Source of the DNA: Paracoccaceae bacterium
Lineage (GTDB): Bacteria > Pseudomonadota > Alphaproteobacteria > Rhodobacterales > Rhodobacteraceae
Assembly: GCA_007121115.1 (NCBI GenBank)
Contig: SKMI01000119.1
Location: 1-7,535 of the forward strand
Length of the DNA: 7,535 nt
Reading direction: 5' to 3'
The notes under the pieces are model-generated. The model ran no database searches. It was given only the letters and a program-made list of their open reading frames with translations, and had not been told where the DNA came from. Positions 1-7,275 of this stretch are shown here, in pieces. The translations under genes were made by a program, and so were the position numbers. How positions within the stretch are numbered: position 1 is the first letter of the stretch; each line of letters opens with the position of its first letter.

Positions 1-274
1 CCAGCAGCAGGGCCAGAAGCACATAGCCCCCGGTCCACCCCATCAGGAAGGTCGAGTTGCCGTAGCCCACAAAGGCAATCAGGCCGGCCATCGAGATGAA
101 CGAGGCCGCCGACATCCAGTCCGCCGCGGTGGCGGCGCCGTTGACGATGGGGTTGACCCCGCGCGAGGCGGCATAGAAGTCGGATGTGGACCCGGCGCGG
201 GCCCAGATGGCGATCCCGATATAGAGGGCGAAGGACGCGCCCACGAATATCAGGTTGATGACAAACTGATCCAT
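1..274 (-). CDS. Sodium:solute symporter, large subunit (N-terminal 91 residues; runs off the window)
   Basis: This is the first 91 codons of a sodium:solute symporter (SSS family) permease, a multi-pass inner-membrane protein that couples sodium entry to uptake of a small organic solute. Seen: a start MDQFVINLIF, a first hydrophobic helix at about residues 5-25, then the stretch FYAASRGV and NGAATAADWMSAASFIS, which is the hallmark of the ActP-like branch, followed by a second hydrophobic segment. The ATG lies 11 nt after the stop of the DUF4212 gene, so the two are co-transcribed and probably translationally coupled. A DUF4212 partner places it in the VC_2705-type symporter family (TIGR03648) rather than in canonical ActP. 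Location downstream of acs and adk suggests acetate or a related short carboxylate as substrate; that is inference. The C-terminal part, including the sodium and substrate sites, is outside the window. Confidence 0.93.
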   Translation of the reverse strand, partial: MDQFVINLIFVGASFALYIGIAIWARAGSTSDFYAASRGVNPIVNGAATAADWMSAASFISMAGLIAFVGYGNSTFLMGWTGGYVLLALLL

Positions 275-285
275 GTCTCAGGCCC

Positions 286-546
286 TCACTCTTCTTCCAC
301 GCCGAACTCGCGATCGAGCCGGTTCATGTACCAGGTGTAGTAGAAGATCAGAACGATGAAGGTCAGGATCGAGCCTTGTTGCGCGAACCAGAAGCCCAGA
401 TCGGTGCCCCCCACGGGAATGCCCGCCAGCAGCGGGCGCAGAATGATGGCAAACCCGAAGGACACAAGCGCCCAGATCACCATGCAGATGGTGATGATCC
501 GGATGTTGGCCTTCCAGTAGTCATCGGTCGATTTTTTCTCGGACAT
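286..546 (-). CDS. DUF4212 sodium/substrate symporter small subunit
   Basis: An 86-residue membrane protein of the DUF4212 family (TIGR03647, symporter small subunit), which accompanies SSS permeases. Seen: a short polar N-terminus (MSEKKSTDDYWKANIR), a first transmembrane helix at about residues 15-36, a short loop, the FWFAQQGS segment leading into a second helix at about 53-74, and an acidic tail ending VEEE. The ATG at 546 is chosen over an in-frame start 25 codons upstream because GGGAGAG sits 6 nt before it, and because the upstream extension would be Gly/Arg-rich and unlike the family. It precedes the large subunit by 11 nt. It occupies the position that YjcH (DUF485) has in the enterobacterial acs-yjcH-actP operon, but is a different family. 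Its exact role is not established; assembly or stabilisation of the permease is the usual proposal. Confidence 0.93.
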   Translation of the reverse strand: MSEKKSTDDYWKANIRIITICMVIWALVSFGFAIILRPLLAGIPVGGTDLGFWFAQQGSILTFIVLIFYYTWYMNRLDREFGVEEE

Positions 547-557
547 GAGACTCTCTC

Positions 558-608
558 CCAAGTTTCCTCCTCGCTTCCCTGCCCCCCGCGCGGGGACAGG
601 AAACTCTT
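558..608 (-). promoter_or_regulatory. Extended imperfect hairpin in the leader of the DUF4212 gene
   Basis: Read on the minus strand, CCAAG-AG-TTTCCT is mirrored by AGGAAA-CTTGG, a long stem with a 2-nt bulge. Between the arms lies the 12-bp palindrome CCCCGCGCGGGG (584-595), flanked by CCTG and CAGG. The structure ends directly before the ribosome binding site GGGAGAG, and a second purine-rich run (GAGGAGG) lies inside the 3' arm. It could be an attenuator or a translational control hairpin, or part of the end of the adk message. No T-run follows, so it is not a textbook intrinsic terminator. The pairing is visible; any function is inference. Confidence 0.4.
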
Positions 609-625
609 GGCCAGCCGCCACCGGC

Positions 626-647
626 CCCTGCGAGCGGGGTCGCAGGG
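626..647 (-). terminator. GC-rich 8-bp hairpin between adk and the symporter genes
   Basis: CCCTGCGA and TCGCAGGG pair perfectly as an 8-bp stem around a 6-nt loop. The hairpin begins 46 nt after the adk stop. No T-tract follows on the minus strand, so it would be a weak or Rho-assisted terminator, an RNA-processing or 3'-end stabilising structure, or simply a product of high GC. Confidence 0.3.
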
Positions 648-676
648 CGGCGGCGCGCCGGGGCGCCAGAGCGCAT

Positions 677-690
677 GCCGGTTTTCCGGC
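677..690 (-). other. Small hairpin directly after the adk stop codon
   Basis: GCCGG and CCGGC form a perfect 5-bp stem with a 4-nt loop, 2 nt after the adk stop. On the plus strand the stem is followed by TTTT, so as an intrinsic terminator it would fit plus-strand transcription better. No plus-strand gene ends here. Only a possible 3' end structure of the acs-adk message. Confidence 0.3.
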
Positions 691-692
691 TT

Positions 693-1376
693 TTACTGGA
701 CCGATACCTCCGTCACGATGGCGCGGAGCGCGCCGGCGATCTCGGCGATGTCACCCATCGCGTCGACGCGCCGCAGGACGCCCTTGCCCCCGTAATGGTC
801 GATCAGCGGTGCCGTCTGTGTGTGATAGGCTTCCAGCCGCGCACGCACCGTTTCGGCATTGTCGTCAGCGCGGCGCGTGAACTCCGTGCTGCCGCATTCG
901 TCGCAGACCCCGTCCACTGCCGGGGTCTTGAACCTGTCATGATAGCCCGCGCCGCACTTGGCGCAGGTGAAGCGCCCCGAGACGCGGTCCACCATCGCCG
1001 CGTCCTCGACCTCGAGCGAGATCGCGGCGGAGACACTGGTGCCGTGTTCGGCCAGCAGCGCCTCCAGCGCTTCGGCCTGAGCGGGGGTGCGGGGGAAACC
1101 GTCCAGGATCACGCCCTTGGCGGTGTCGGGCTGGGCGATGCGGTCGCGCAGGATGGCCAGCACGATCTCGTCGCTGACCAGCCCGCCCGCGTCCATCACC
1201 GCCTTGGCGGCCTTGCCGGCCTCGGTTCCTTCCTTGACGGCGGCGCGCAGCAGGTCGCCGGTGGAAAGCTGCACCAGCCCGTGCTCCTGCTCCAGCATCC
1301 GCGCCTGGGTGCCCTTGCCGGCGCCCGGAGGGCCCAGCAGGATCAGCACGGCGGGGCGGGTCATCGTATCATCCAT
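693..1376 (-). CDS. adk: Adenylate kinase with Cys4 (zinc-type) lid
   Basis: Adenylate kinase (ATP + AMP to 2 ADP), cytoplasmic. Numbering from the ATG at 1376 (227 residues): P-loop GPPGAGKGT at 15-23, the AMP-site STGDLLRAAV segment at 38-47, the DGFPRT motif at 92-97, and a long lid carrying C138, C141, C158 and C161 in the pattern C-X2-C-X16-C-X2-C, as in long-type, metal-binding kinases. ATG 1376 is preferred because GGTGA lies 5 nt upstream. A GTG at 1385 would overlap the acs stop as GTGA and add three residues; an ATG at 1364 would remove four and gives the N-terminus MTRPAVLILLGPP, so the exact start is uncertain. It directly follows acs, whose reaction makes AMP, so recycling that AMP is the evident local job. 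Many relatives also carry an adk in the ribosomal-protein operon, so this may be a second, acs-dedicated copy; that cannot be seen here. Confidence 0.96.
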   Translation of the reverse strand: MDDTMTRPAVLILLGPPGAGKGTQARMLEQEHGLVQLSTGDLLRAAVKEGTEAGKAAKAVMDAGGLVSDEIVLAILRDRIAQPDTAKGVILDGFPRTPAQAEALEALLAEHGTSVSAAISLEVEDAAMVDRVSGRFTCAKCGAGYHDRFKTPAVDGVCDECGSTEFTRRADDNAETVRARLEAYHTQTAPLIDHYGGKGVLRRVDAMGDIAEIAGALRAIVTEVSVQ

Positions 1377-1381
1377 GACGC

Positions 1382-3343
<1,962 letters not shown>

Positions 3344-3348
3344 GAATT

Positions 3349-3356
3349 CTCCTCCT
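3349..3356 (-). promoter_or_regulatory. Strong ribosome binding site of acs
   Basis: AGGAGGAG on the minus strand, 5 nt (AATTC) before the ATG at 3343. It fixes the acs start at MSETVQSP and argues against the in-frame ATG at 3361. Confidence 0.85.
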
Positions 3357-3437
3357 GTCATGAGGCGGAGTCACGTCGCTCGCGGTCCCCCCCTCGAAAT
3401 TTCAGCACCGAAGCAGGCGCTGCTCTTCCCTAGGGTC

Positions 3438-3466
3438 ACCATAACGCATTCGTCAAAGAATGTGTA
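3438..3466 (-). promoter_or_regulatory. Candidate sigma-70-type promoter of acs
   Basis: Minus strand: TACACA (3466-3461) as a -35 and TATGGT (3443-3438) as a -10, separated by 17 nt, each with four of six consensus bases. A/T tracts lie immediately upstream and could serve as an UP-like element. A TTGACG inside the spacer has no acceptable -10 at the right distance. The predicted leader would be about 90 nt. Also in this segment, CATTC and GAATG form a 5-bp inverted repeat with a 6-nt gap (3447-3462), a possible small operator. This is the only promoter-like pair I can offer before acs, and it is weak. Confidence 0.35.
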
Positions 3467-3524
3467 ACTATTTTTTATAAAAGGGTTTTTTTGTGAATTA
3501 TTTCGCCAATACCCAAAAAATAGT
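3467..3524. repeat. 10-bp perfect inverted repeat in the AT-rich acs upstream region
   Basis: ACTATTTTTT (3467-3476) and AAAAAATAGT (3515-3524) are exact inverse copies with 38 bp between them. A GGGT lies just inside both arms, 6 nt further in on the left. The interval is markedly AT-rich against its GC-rich surroundings. The 424-bp gap between acs and the beta-helix gene otherwise contains the beta-helix terminator, a 10-bp palindrome CGCAATTGCG (3582-3591) and a GC-rich stretch (3600-3660) in which I see no gene. The repeat could be paired operator sites for an activator or repressor of acs, or curved upstream DNA. Confidence 0.5.
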
Positions 3525-3697
3525 GTAAATTGTTTTCTCAAGGCGGCAGAAGCGCCTGATTTACATGGTATTCGCGCGCGACGCAATTGCGCATCTTGCC
3601 CTCGGCGCGCCGGGCGCGCGCCGCGGCGGCCCTACGGCGCCGCGCGCAACCCGACGCAGGCACCCTGCGCAAGACCGCGCGACACCCACAAGGAAAC

Positions 3698-3730
3698 GGG
3701 GCAAGGCGCCGGTGATTCGCGCCTTGCCCC
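3698..3730 (-). terminator. Terminator hairpin of the beta-helix gene
   Basis: GGGGCAAGGCGC and GCGCCTTGCCCC pair perfectly as a 12-bp stem around a 9-nt loop. It starts 37 nt after the stop codon at 3768-3770. On the minus strand it is followed by GTTTCCTT, a poor T-tract, so it is a likely but not ideal intrinsic terminator. It separates the beta-helix gene from the acs block. Confidence 0.65.
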
Positions 3731-3767
3731 TTGCTTTCAGCAGCCCCTCACCGGCCCGGCGGAAGGG

Positions 3768-6056
3768 TCAGAGCGGGTTGTCCACCCGGATCGTGACCAC
3801 GACGCGCCCCTGTGTCGGCTCCGGCCAGTGCAGGCGGATGCGGTCATTCGCCGGTCCCTCCTGCACATTGGCGTAGGGCATCTGCGTGCGCAGCGCCCCC
3901 TGCGCGCCGGTCGCCGGTCCCTCCATCACCAGCGACGCGACCGTGCGCGCCCAGCCCTCGAAGGGCAGTCGCGCGGCCGTGTCGATGGTCCAGGTATTGG
4001 CCGCCGTGTTCTGGTCATGACGGATCACCAGCGGGCTCTGGGCCGGGAAATCCACGCCGTTATAGGTGTTGTCGTCGAAGATGACATTCCGGAAGCGGCT
4101 GAAATTCAGCGTTGCATGGGTGGTGTCGATCCGGTCCACCCGGTCGATGCGCCCGTTGAAGGTGCGAAACACGTTGCCGCTGACATTCAGCCCCTGCAGG
4201 AAATGCCCCGGCCCGAACGGCTTGACCACCACAAAGGCGAACTGGGAGATGACATTGGAGCAGGTGAAATTGTTGCCCACCACCGTCAGCGCCCCGAAGG
4301 AGAAGCCGGTGTCATGTTCGGGAAAGGGCGAATGCTCGTTCGTCCATTCCAGATAGGTGTTGTCGATGTAGTTGCCGGTGACGGTGGTCTTGACGTTGGG
4401 CTGGGTCAGCACGATCCCCGCCTTTCGCAGGCCCTGCCCTTCAGTGTCCCCCTGAAAGTAGTGGTTGCCCAGGATCAGGTGCCCGGCCCCGTTCATGATG
4501 CCGAAATGGCCCCACATGACGGCACGGTTGTTGCGGATCTTGGCGTCGTTGGAGTTGACGTTGAACCCGACCGAGGTGCGGTCCTGCGCCGGCAGCGGCA
4601 TGTCGGGGGCCAGAAACTGGCAATGGTCGATCAGCAGACCCTGGCAGCCGCGCCCGATCGAGGTGATGCCCCGGTCCTTGGGCCGGTTGAAGGTGCAGTC
4701 GTTGAAGCGGATGATCCCGCCGTCGCGCGGCAGCATCACCGCGCTGGCGGTGCTGCGGCACAGGAATTCGATGTGCTGGAACTCGAACCGGCGCAGGTTG
4801 TCGAAGCCCGAGAAATCCAGCGCATAGGCATCGCGCGTGAAGCTGTAGTTCTGCGTCCCCGCCCCGCCATGAAGCGGCTGGCTGAGCGTCACCGTGCCAG
4901 CGGCGTTGTTCTTGCCGCGGACATAGACCTCGCGGCCTACGCCGACACCGCCCAGACGCGCGCCGACCTGCACCGCGCCCATGTTGGACATGCCGCTCAG
5001 CGTGTTCGGGGTTTCGGGGTCATAGGTCGCCACGCGGCTGATGGTCTGGCTGTCCCAGGCGCTGCTGGTCGTTACCTCTATCTGCCCGTTGCTGATGGTG
5101 CGGCGCGAGACGAAATCGTCCAGATCGGCCAGGGCCGCCACATCCACCGGCGAGTCCAGCCGCACCCGCGCCCCGCGCAGATCGAAGGTCACATGCCCGG
5201 TGAAGTGGAACAGCGCCTGCACGCCCTTGCGAAAGCCCAGATCCTCGGACCCGAAGGCCGTGACATAGCTCGGCAGGTCATAGTCGGTCTGCAGCAGCAA
5301 CCGGTGTTCGGGCTCCATCACCAGCGTGCCGATGAACCGCACCGGCCCCGGTATGGTCAGGTTGCCATCGATGCGGAAGCTGCCCTCGGGCACCAGCAGC
5401 GTGCGCGCCCCGGCCGCGTCCGCGGCGGCGACAAAGGCATCTCGGTCATCGGTGACCCCGTCGCCCAGCGCGCCGTAGTCGCGCACGTCGACAAGCCCCT
5501 GCTTGGCCTCCAGCCAGAAGGCGCTGACATCCTCGATGCGGATATCGTCGATCCGCACGGTGCCGCCATTGGGGCCGGTCAGGTCCAGGCCGAAATGGCC
5601 GAAGACCGGCACCGTGCCCCAGGCCATGTCCACGCCGGTGCGCGCGCCCGAGCCGACGATGGCCGAGACCACGACCACCTCGCCATAATCCTGCAGCGCA
5701 GTCGCAGGGCCGGTCTGCGGCACCGCGCCCACGTTGTTGCCCGCCGCGTTCCCGGCCCAGCCCGCGATCCGCACCTCGGGCAGGGCTCCGGCCAGCGCCT
5801 TGATCCGCACCGTGATCCGCACGTACAGGCCCGGCGGCATCGGCACTTCGCCCATCCAGCGCAACCGCTGGGTGGCGGCGGTCTTGACCATCTCCAGGCA
5901 GCCGCCAAAATTCGGGTCGGACGGGACAAAGGCCGCGTTGGGCGCGGTGTCCCATGTGGGTGTGCCCGGCCGTCCGGTCGTCTGCGACCACTGGTCCAGC
6001 CCGGCGGAAAACGGCGGCGGCATCAGCCCCAGCCCCTCGGTGACAGCCTTGTTCAT
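3768..6056 (-). CDS. Right-handed beta-helix protein with pectate-lyase-3/GH28-related domain
   Basis: A 762-residue protein of unknown substrate. Residues 1 to about 180 look like a beta-rich sandwich module ending in VRIDDIRIED, resembling carbohydrate-binding or tail-fibre domains. VRDYGALGDGVTDD at 191-204 is the entry signature of the pectate-lyase-3 superfamily, shared by lyases, GH28-related enzymes and phage tailspikes. Parallel beta-helix coils follow: short Asn-containing turns recur near residues 510, 531, 562, 595, 628 and 663 (IRNNRAV, ILGNHYF, VTGNYID, VVGNNFT, VSGNVFR, FDDNTYN), spaced mostly 31-35 apart, like an asparagine ladder. A beta-rich tail ends TIRVDNPL. No signal peptide or transmembrane segment is visible, and I cannot place the GH28 catalytic motifs with confidence. 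The ATG at 6056 has AGGAG 8 nt upstream and is preferred to one 18 codons earlier. It stands alone between a structured leader and a strong terminator. I recall similar proteins in Rhodobacterales labelled GH28-related. Confidence 0.9.
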   Translation of the reverse strand: MNKAVTEGLGLMPPPFSAGLDQWSQTTGRPGTPTWDTAPNAAFVPSDPNFGGCLEMVKTAATQRLRWMGEVPMPPGLYVRITVRIKALAGALPEVRIAGWAGNAAGNNVGAVPQTGPATALQDYGEVVVVSAIVGSGARTGVDMAWGTVPVFGHFGLDLTGPNGGTVRIDDIRIEDVSAFWLEAKQGLVDVRDYGALGDGVTDDRDAFVAAADAAGARTLLVPEGSFRIDGNLTIPGPVRFIGTLVMEPEHRLLLQTDYDLPSYVTAFGSEDLGFRKGVQALFHFTGHVTFDLRGARVRLDSPVDVAALADLDDFVSRRTISNGQIEVTTSSAWDSQTISRVATYDPETPNTLSGMSNMGAVQVGARLGGVGVGREVYVRGKNNAAGTVTLSQPLHGGAGTQNYSFTRDAYALDFSGFDNLRRFEFQHIEFLCRSTASAVMLPRDGGIIRFNDCTFNRPKDRGITSIGRGCQGLLIDHCQFLAPDMPLPAQDRTSVGFNVNSNDAKIRNNRAVMWGHFGIMNGAGHLILGNHYFQGDTEGQGLRKAGIVLTQPNVKTTVTGNYIDNTYLEWTNEHSPFPEHDTGFSFGALTVVGNNFTCSNVISQFAFVVVKPFGPGHFLQGLNVSGNVFRTFNGRIDRVDRIDTTHATLNFSRFRNVIFDDNTYNGVDFPAQSPLVIRHDQNTAANTWTIDTAARLPFEGWARTVASLVMEGPATGAQGALRTQMPYANVQEGPANDRIRLHWPEPTQGRVVVTIRVDNPL

Positions 6057-6099
6057 GCGCGCCTCTCCTGTGACGACGTTCCGGAATACTGCGGCCCCG

Positions 6100-6136
6100 G
6101 CCTTGCGCACTGCCCCGCCCGGTCAAGGCGCAAGGC
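6100..6136 (-). repeat. 9-bp inverted repeat in the leader of the beta-helix gene
   Basis: GCCTTGCGC (6100-6108) and GCGCAAGGC (6128-6136) are perfect inverse copies 19 nt apart. The proximal arm lies 43 nt before the start codon. It could be an operator or an RNA hairpin in the 5' leader. Regions of this GC content yield such repeats by chance fairly often, so function is unproven. Confidence 0.4.
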
Positions 6137-6170
6137 AACGCCACGCGCGCCTGCATCCACCCGGAGGGGC

Positions 6171-6237
6171 CCGTTCCGGCCTGATCTCCCGGCCGGAGGC
6201 CGACCGCCGACCAGCGAGGACAGATAACCCGGAACGG
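6171..6237 (-). repeat. Second 9-bp inverted repeat enclosing an inner hairpin
   Basis: CCGTTCCGG (6171-6179) and CCGGAACGG (6229-6237) are perfect inverse copies. On the minus strand the enclosed 49 nt contain a smaller stem, TCGGCC-TCC-GGCCGG. If transcribed, this would make a branched structure about 115-180 nt upstream of the beta-helix start. The 7-mer GTTCCGG or its complement also occurs at 6078-6084 and 6527-6533, giving four copies in this gap. Confidence 0.35.
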
Positions 6238-6432
6238 ACAGCACGAGACCGTTTGCCCTGGGCCACAGGTCTAGCCACGATGCCTTAAGGTGCCGCCTGC
6301 GCGCCGTGCGCCCCGCTGCGCAACAGCGTGGCCTAGCCCAGCGCTCTGCGACCAAAGGATCGCGATCCGGAAAAGACGCTCTCCCGCCCCCGGCCAGGCG
6401 CGGCAAGCCGCCCCTGCGCAGGGTTGGGCCGG

Positions 6433-6450
6433 GCGCGCGCTGACGCGCGC
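6433..6450. repeat. GC hairpin in the HAD/beta-helix intergenic region
   Basis: GCGCGCG and CGCGCGC form a 7-bp stem around a 4-nt loop. The surrounding 515-bp gap (6057-6571) has no coding region I can support. It holds this hairpin, the leader repeats nearer the beta-helix gene, an 8-bp palindrome CCTTAAGG (6283-6290), the repeat-like element at 6491-6520 and a hairpin beside the end of the HAD gene. Confidence 0.35.
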
Positions 6451-6490
6451 GCGGTCATGCGCGCCGCTGACGAAAGCGCATCGCCCACAC

Positions 6491-6520
6491 CTTCATCTTG
6501 CCGCCAAATACCCCGGGGGG
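6491..6520. repeat. Rhodobacterales-type intergenic element (putative)
   Basis: The plus strand reads CTTCATCTTGCCGCC, then AAATACCCCGGGGGG; the minus strand reads a C/G run, TATTTGGCGGCAAG, then ATGAAG. From memory, close variants (CCCGGGAGTATTT-purine-GGCAAGATGAAG) are scattered downstream of genes in many Rhodobacteraceae genomes. Only one full copy lies in this window; the core CATCTTGCC recurs at 3592-3600 in the other long gap. Function unknown. Confidence 0.4.
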
Positions 6521-6521
6521 A

Positions 6522-6540
6522 GTCGCCCGGAACGGGCGGC
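6522..6540 (-). terminator. Possible terminator hairpin of the HAD gene
   Basis: CGCCCG and CGGGCG form a 6-bp stem with a 3-nt GAA loop, extendable by a wobble and a G-C pair. It begins 31 nt after the HAD stop codon. On the minus strand it is followed by ACTCCCCCC rather than T residues, so termination is uncertain. Confidence 0.35.
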
Positions 6541-6571
6541 GGGGGGCAGCGCCTCCCTGCTTAGGTGCGGG

Positions 6572-7270
6572 TCAGCCCAGAAGCCCGGGCAGTTCCCCGA
6601 CATTGCCCAGCACAAGGTCGGCATGAGGCGCCAGTTCCGCGCGCCCGGCCACCCCGGTCAGCACCGCCACCGTCACCATCCCCGCGGCGCGCCCGGCAAG
6701 CAGGTCATGGGTGCTGTCGCCCACCATCGCCACCCGCGCCGGGGCCAGCCCCAGATGATCGGCGCCATGCAGCAGCATGTCGGGGGCGGGTTTTGGCACC
6801 GGTCCGGAGTCGCAGCCAAGGATCAGGTCGAACTGCGCCGTGATCCCGGCCGCGTCCAGTTGCGCGCGGGCCGCCGCCTCGGCATCGTTGGTAACCACGC
6901 CCAGCGCCAGTCCACGCGCACGGAACCCCGCCAGCAGCGGCTGCAGCGGCACCGGGGGCACCATGCGCGCCGCGCCCGCACGCGCCACGGCATGGGCGCG
7001 CAACCGCTCGGCGCTCCATCCCGGCAGATGCGGCAGCAGCAGCGCGCAGACCTCGTCCAGCGTCCCGGCGATGAAAGGCGCGCCGGGGCGGAACCGCACC
7101 GCCGCCCGGTCGAAGCCGACCGCATCGCCCAGGGCGATGGCGTGGTCCAGGTCGCCCGCGGCCAGTTCGTCCAGCACCTCGGCCGTCCAGGCCGACCAGC
7201 TGCGGTGAAAATCGAACAGCGTGCCGTCCTTGTCGAATAGCAGCGCCTCGATGCCGCGCAGGTTCAGCAT
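6572..7270 (-). CDS. HAD-superfamily hydrolase, phosphoglycolate-phosphatase-like
   Basis: A cytoplasmic HAD phosphatase of 232 residues, the usual size for the Gph/PGMB-like subgroup. All four motifs are present: motif I FDKDGT with nucleophile Asp13 and acid/base Asp15; motif II VVTND with Thr127; motif III Lys160 in PVPKPAPD; motif IV GDSTHD with Asp185 and Asp189 for magnesium. A helical cap lies between motifs I and II (about residues 20-105). The substrate is not readable; phosphoglycolate is only the commonest guess, and Lys in place of the more usual Leu/Met/Ser between the motif I aspartates does not decide it. The ATG at 7270 is chosen because GGAG lies 8 nt upstream and the protein then starts at the family's normal point; an ATG at 7288 would overlap the preceding gene by 13 nt with no clear ribosome site. 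It lies 5 nt after the Cys-rich gene, so the two form an operon. Confidence 0.93.
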   Translation of the reverse strand: MLNLRGIEALLFDKDGTLFDFHRSWSAWTAEVLDELAAGDLDHAIALGDAVGFDRAAVRFRPGAPFIAGTLDEVCALLLPHLPGWSAERLRAHAVARAGAARMVPPVPLQPLLAGFRARGLALGVVTNDAEAAARAQLDAAGITAQFDLILGCDSGPVPKPAPDMLLHGADHLGLAPARVAMVGDSTHDLLAGRAAGMVTVAVLTGVAGRAELAPHADLVLGNVGELPGLLG

Positions 7271-7275
7271 CCCCG

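Noticed and set aside
3451..3456. TTGACG as a -35 element for acs
   Set aside because: At 15-18 nt spacing only GC-rich hexamers such as CTAGGG follow, with no match to a -10; the TACACA/TATGGT pair is better though still weak.
3371..3586. A 71-codon minus-strand frame upstream of acs
   Set aside because: It runs through the AT-rich presumed regulatory island and changes composition along its length; no recognisable domain and no good ribosome site.
3828..6227. A very long plus-strand frame (799 codons) opposite the beta-helix gene
   Set aside because: It is the antisense of a well-supported gene with the beta-helix signature; long antisense frames are expected at this GC content. Its His/Arg/Gly-rich product has no recognisable domain.
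6053..6406. A 117-codon minus-strand frame ending in an ATGA overlap with the beta-helix start
   Set aside because: Composition is Gly/Arg/Pro-rich like a random frame in high-GC DNA, I recognise no domain, and no ribosome site stands out before its ATG. The ATGA overlap makes it worth a conservation check, but it is not supportable as a gene.
6290..7240. A 316-codon plus-strand frame opposite the HAD gene
   Set aside because: Antisense shadow; the minus strand carries all four HAD motifs in one frame.
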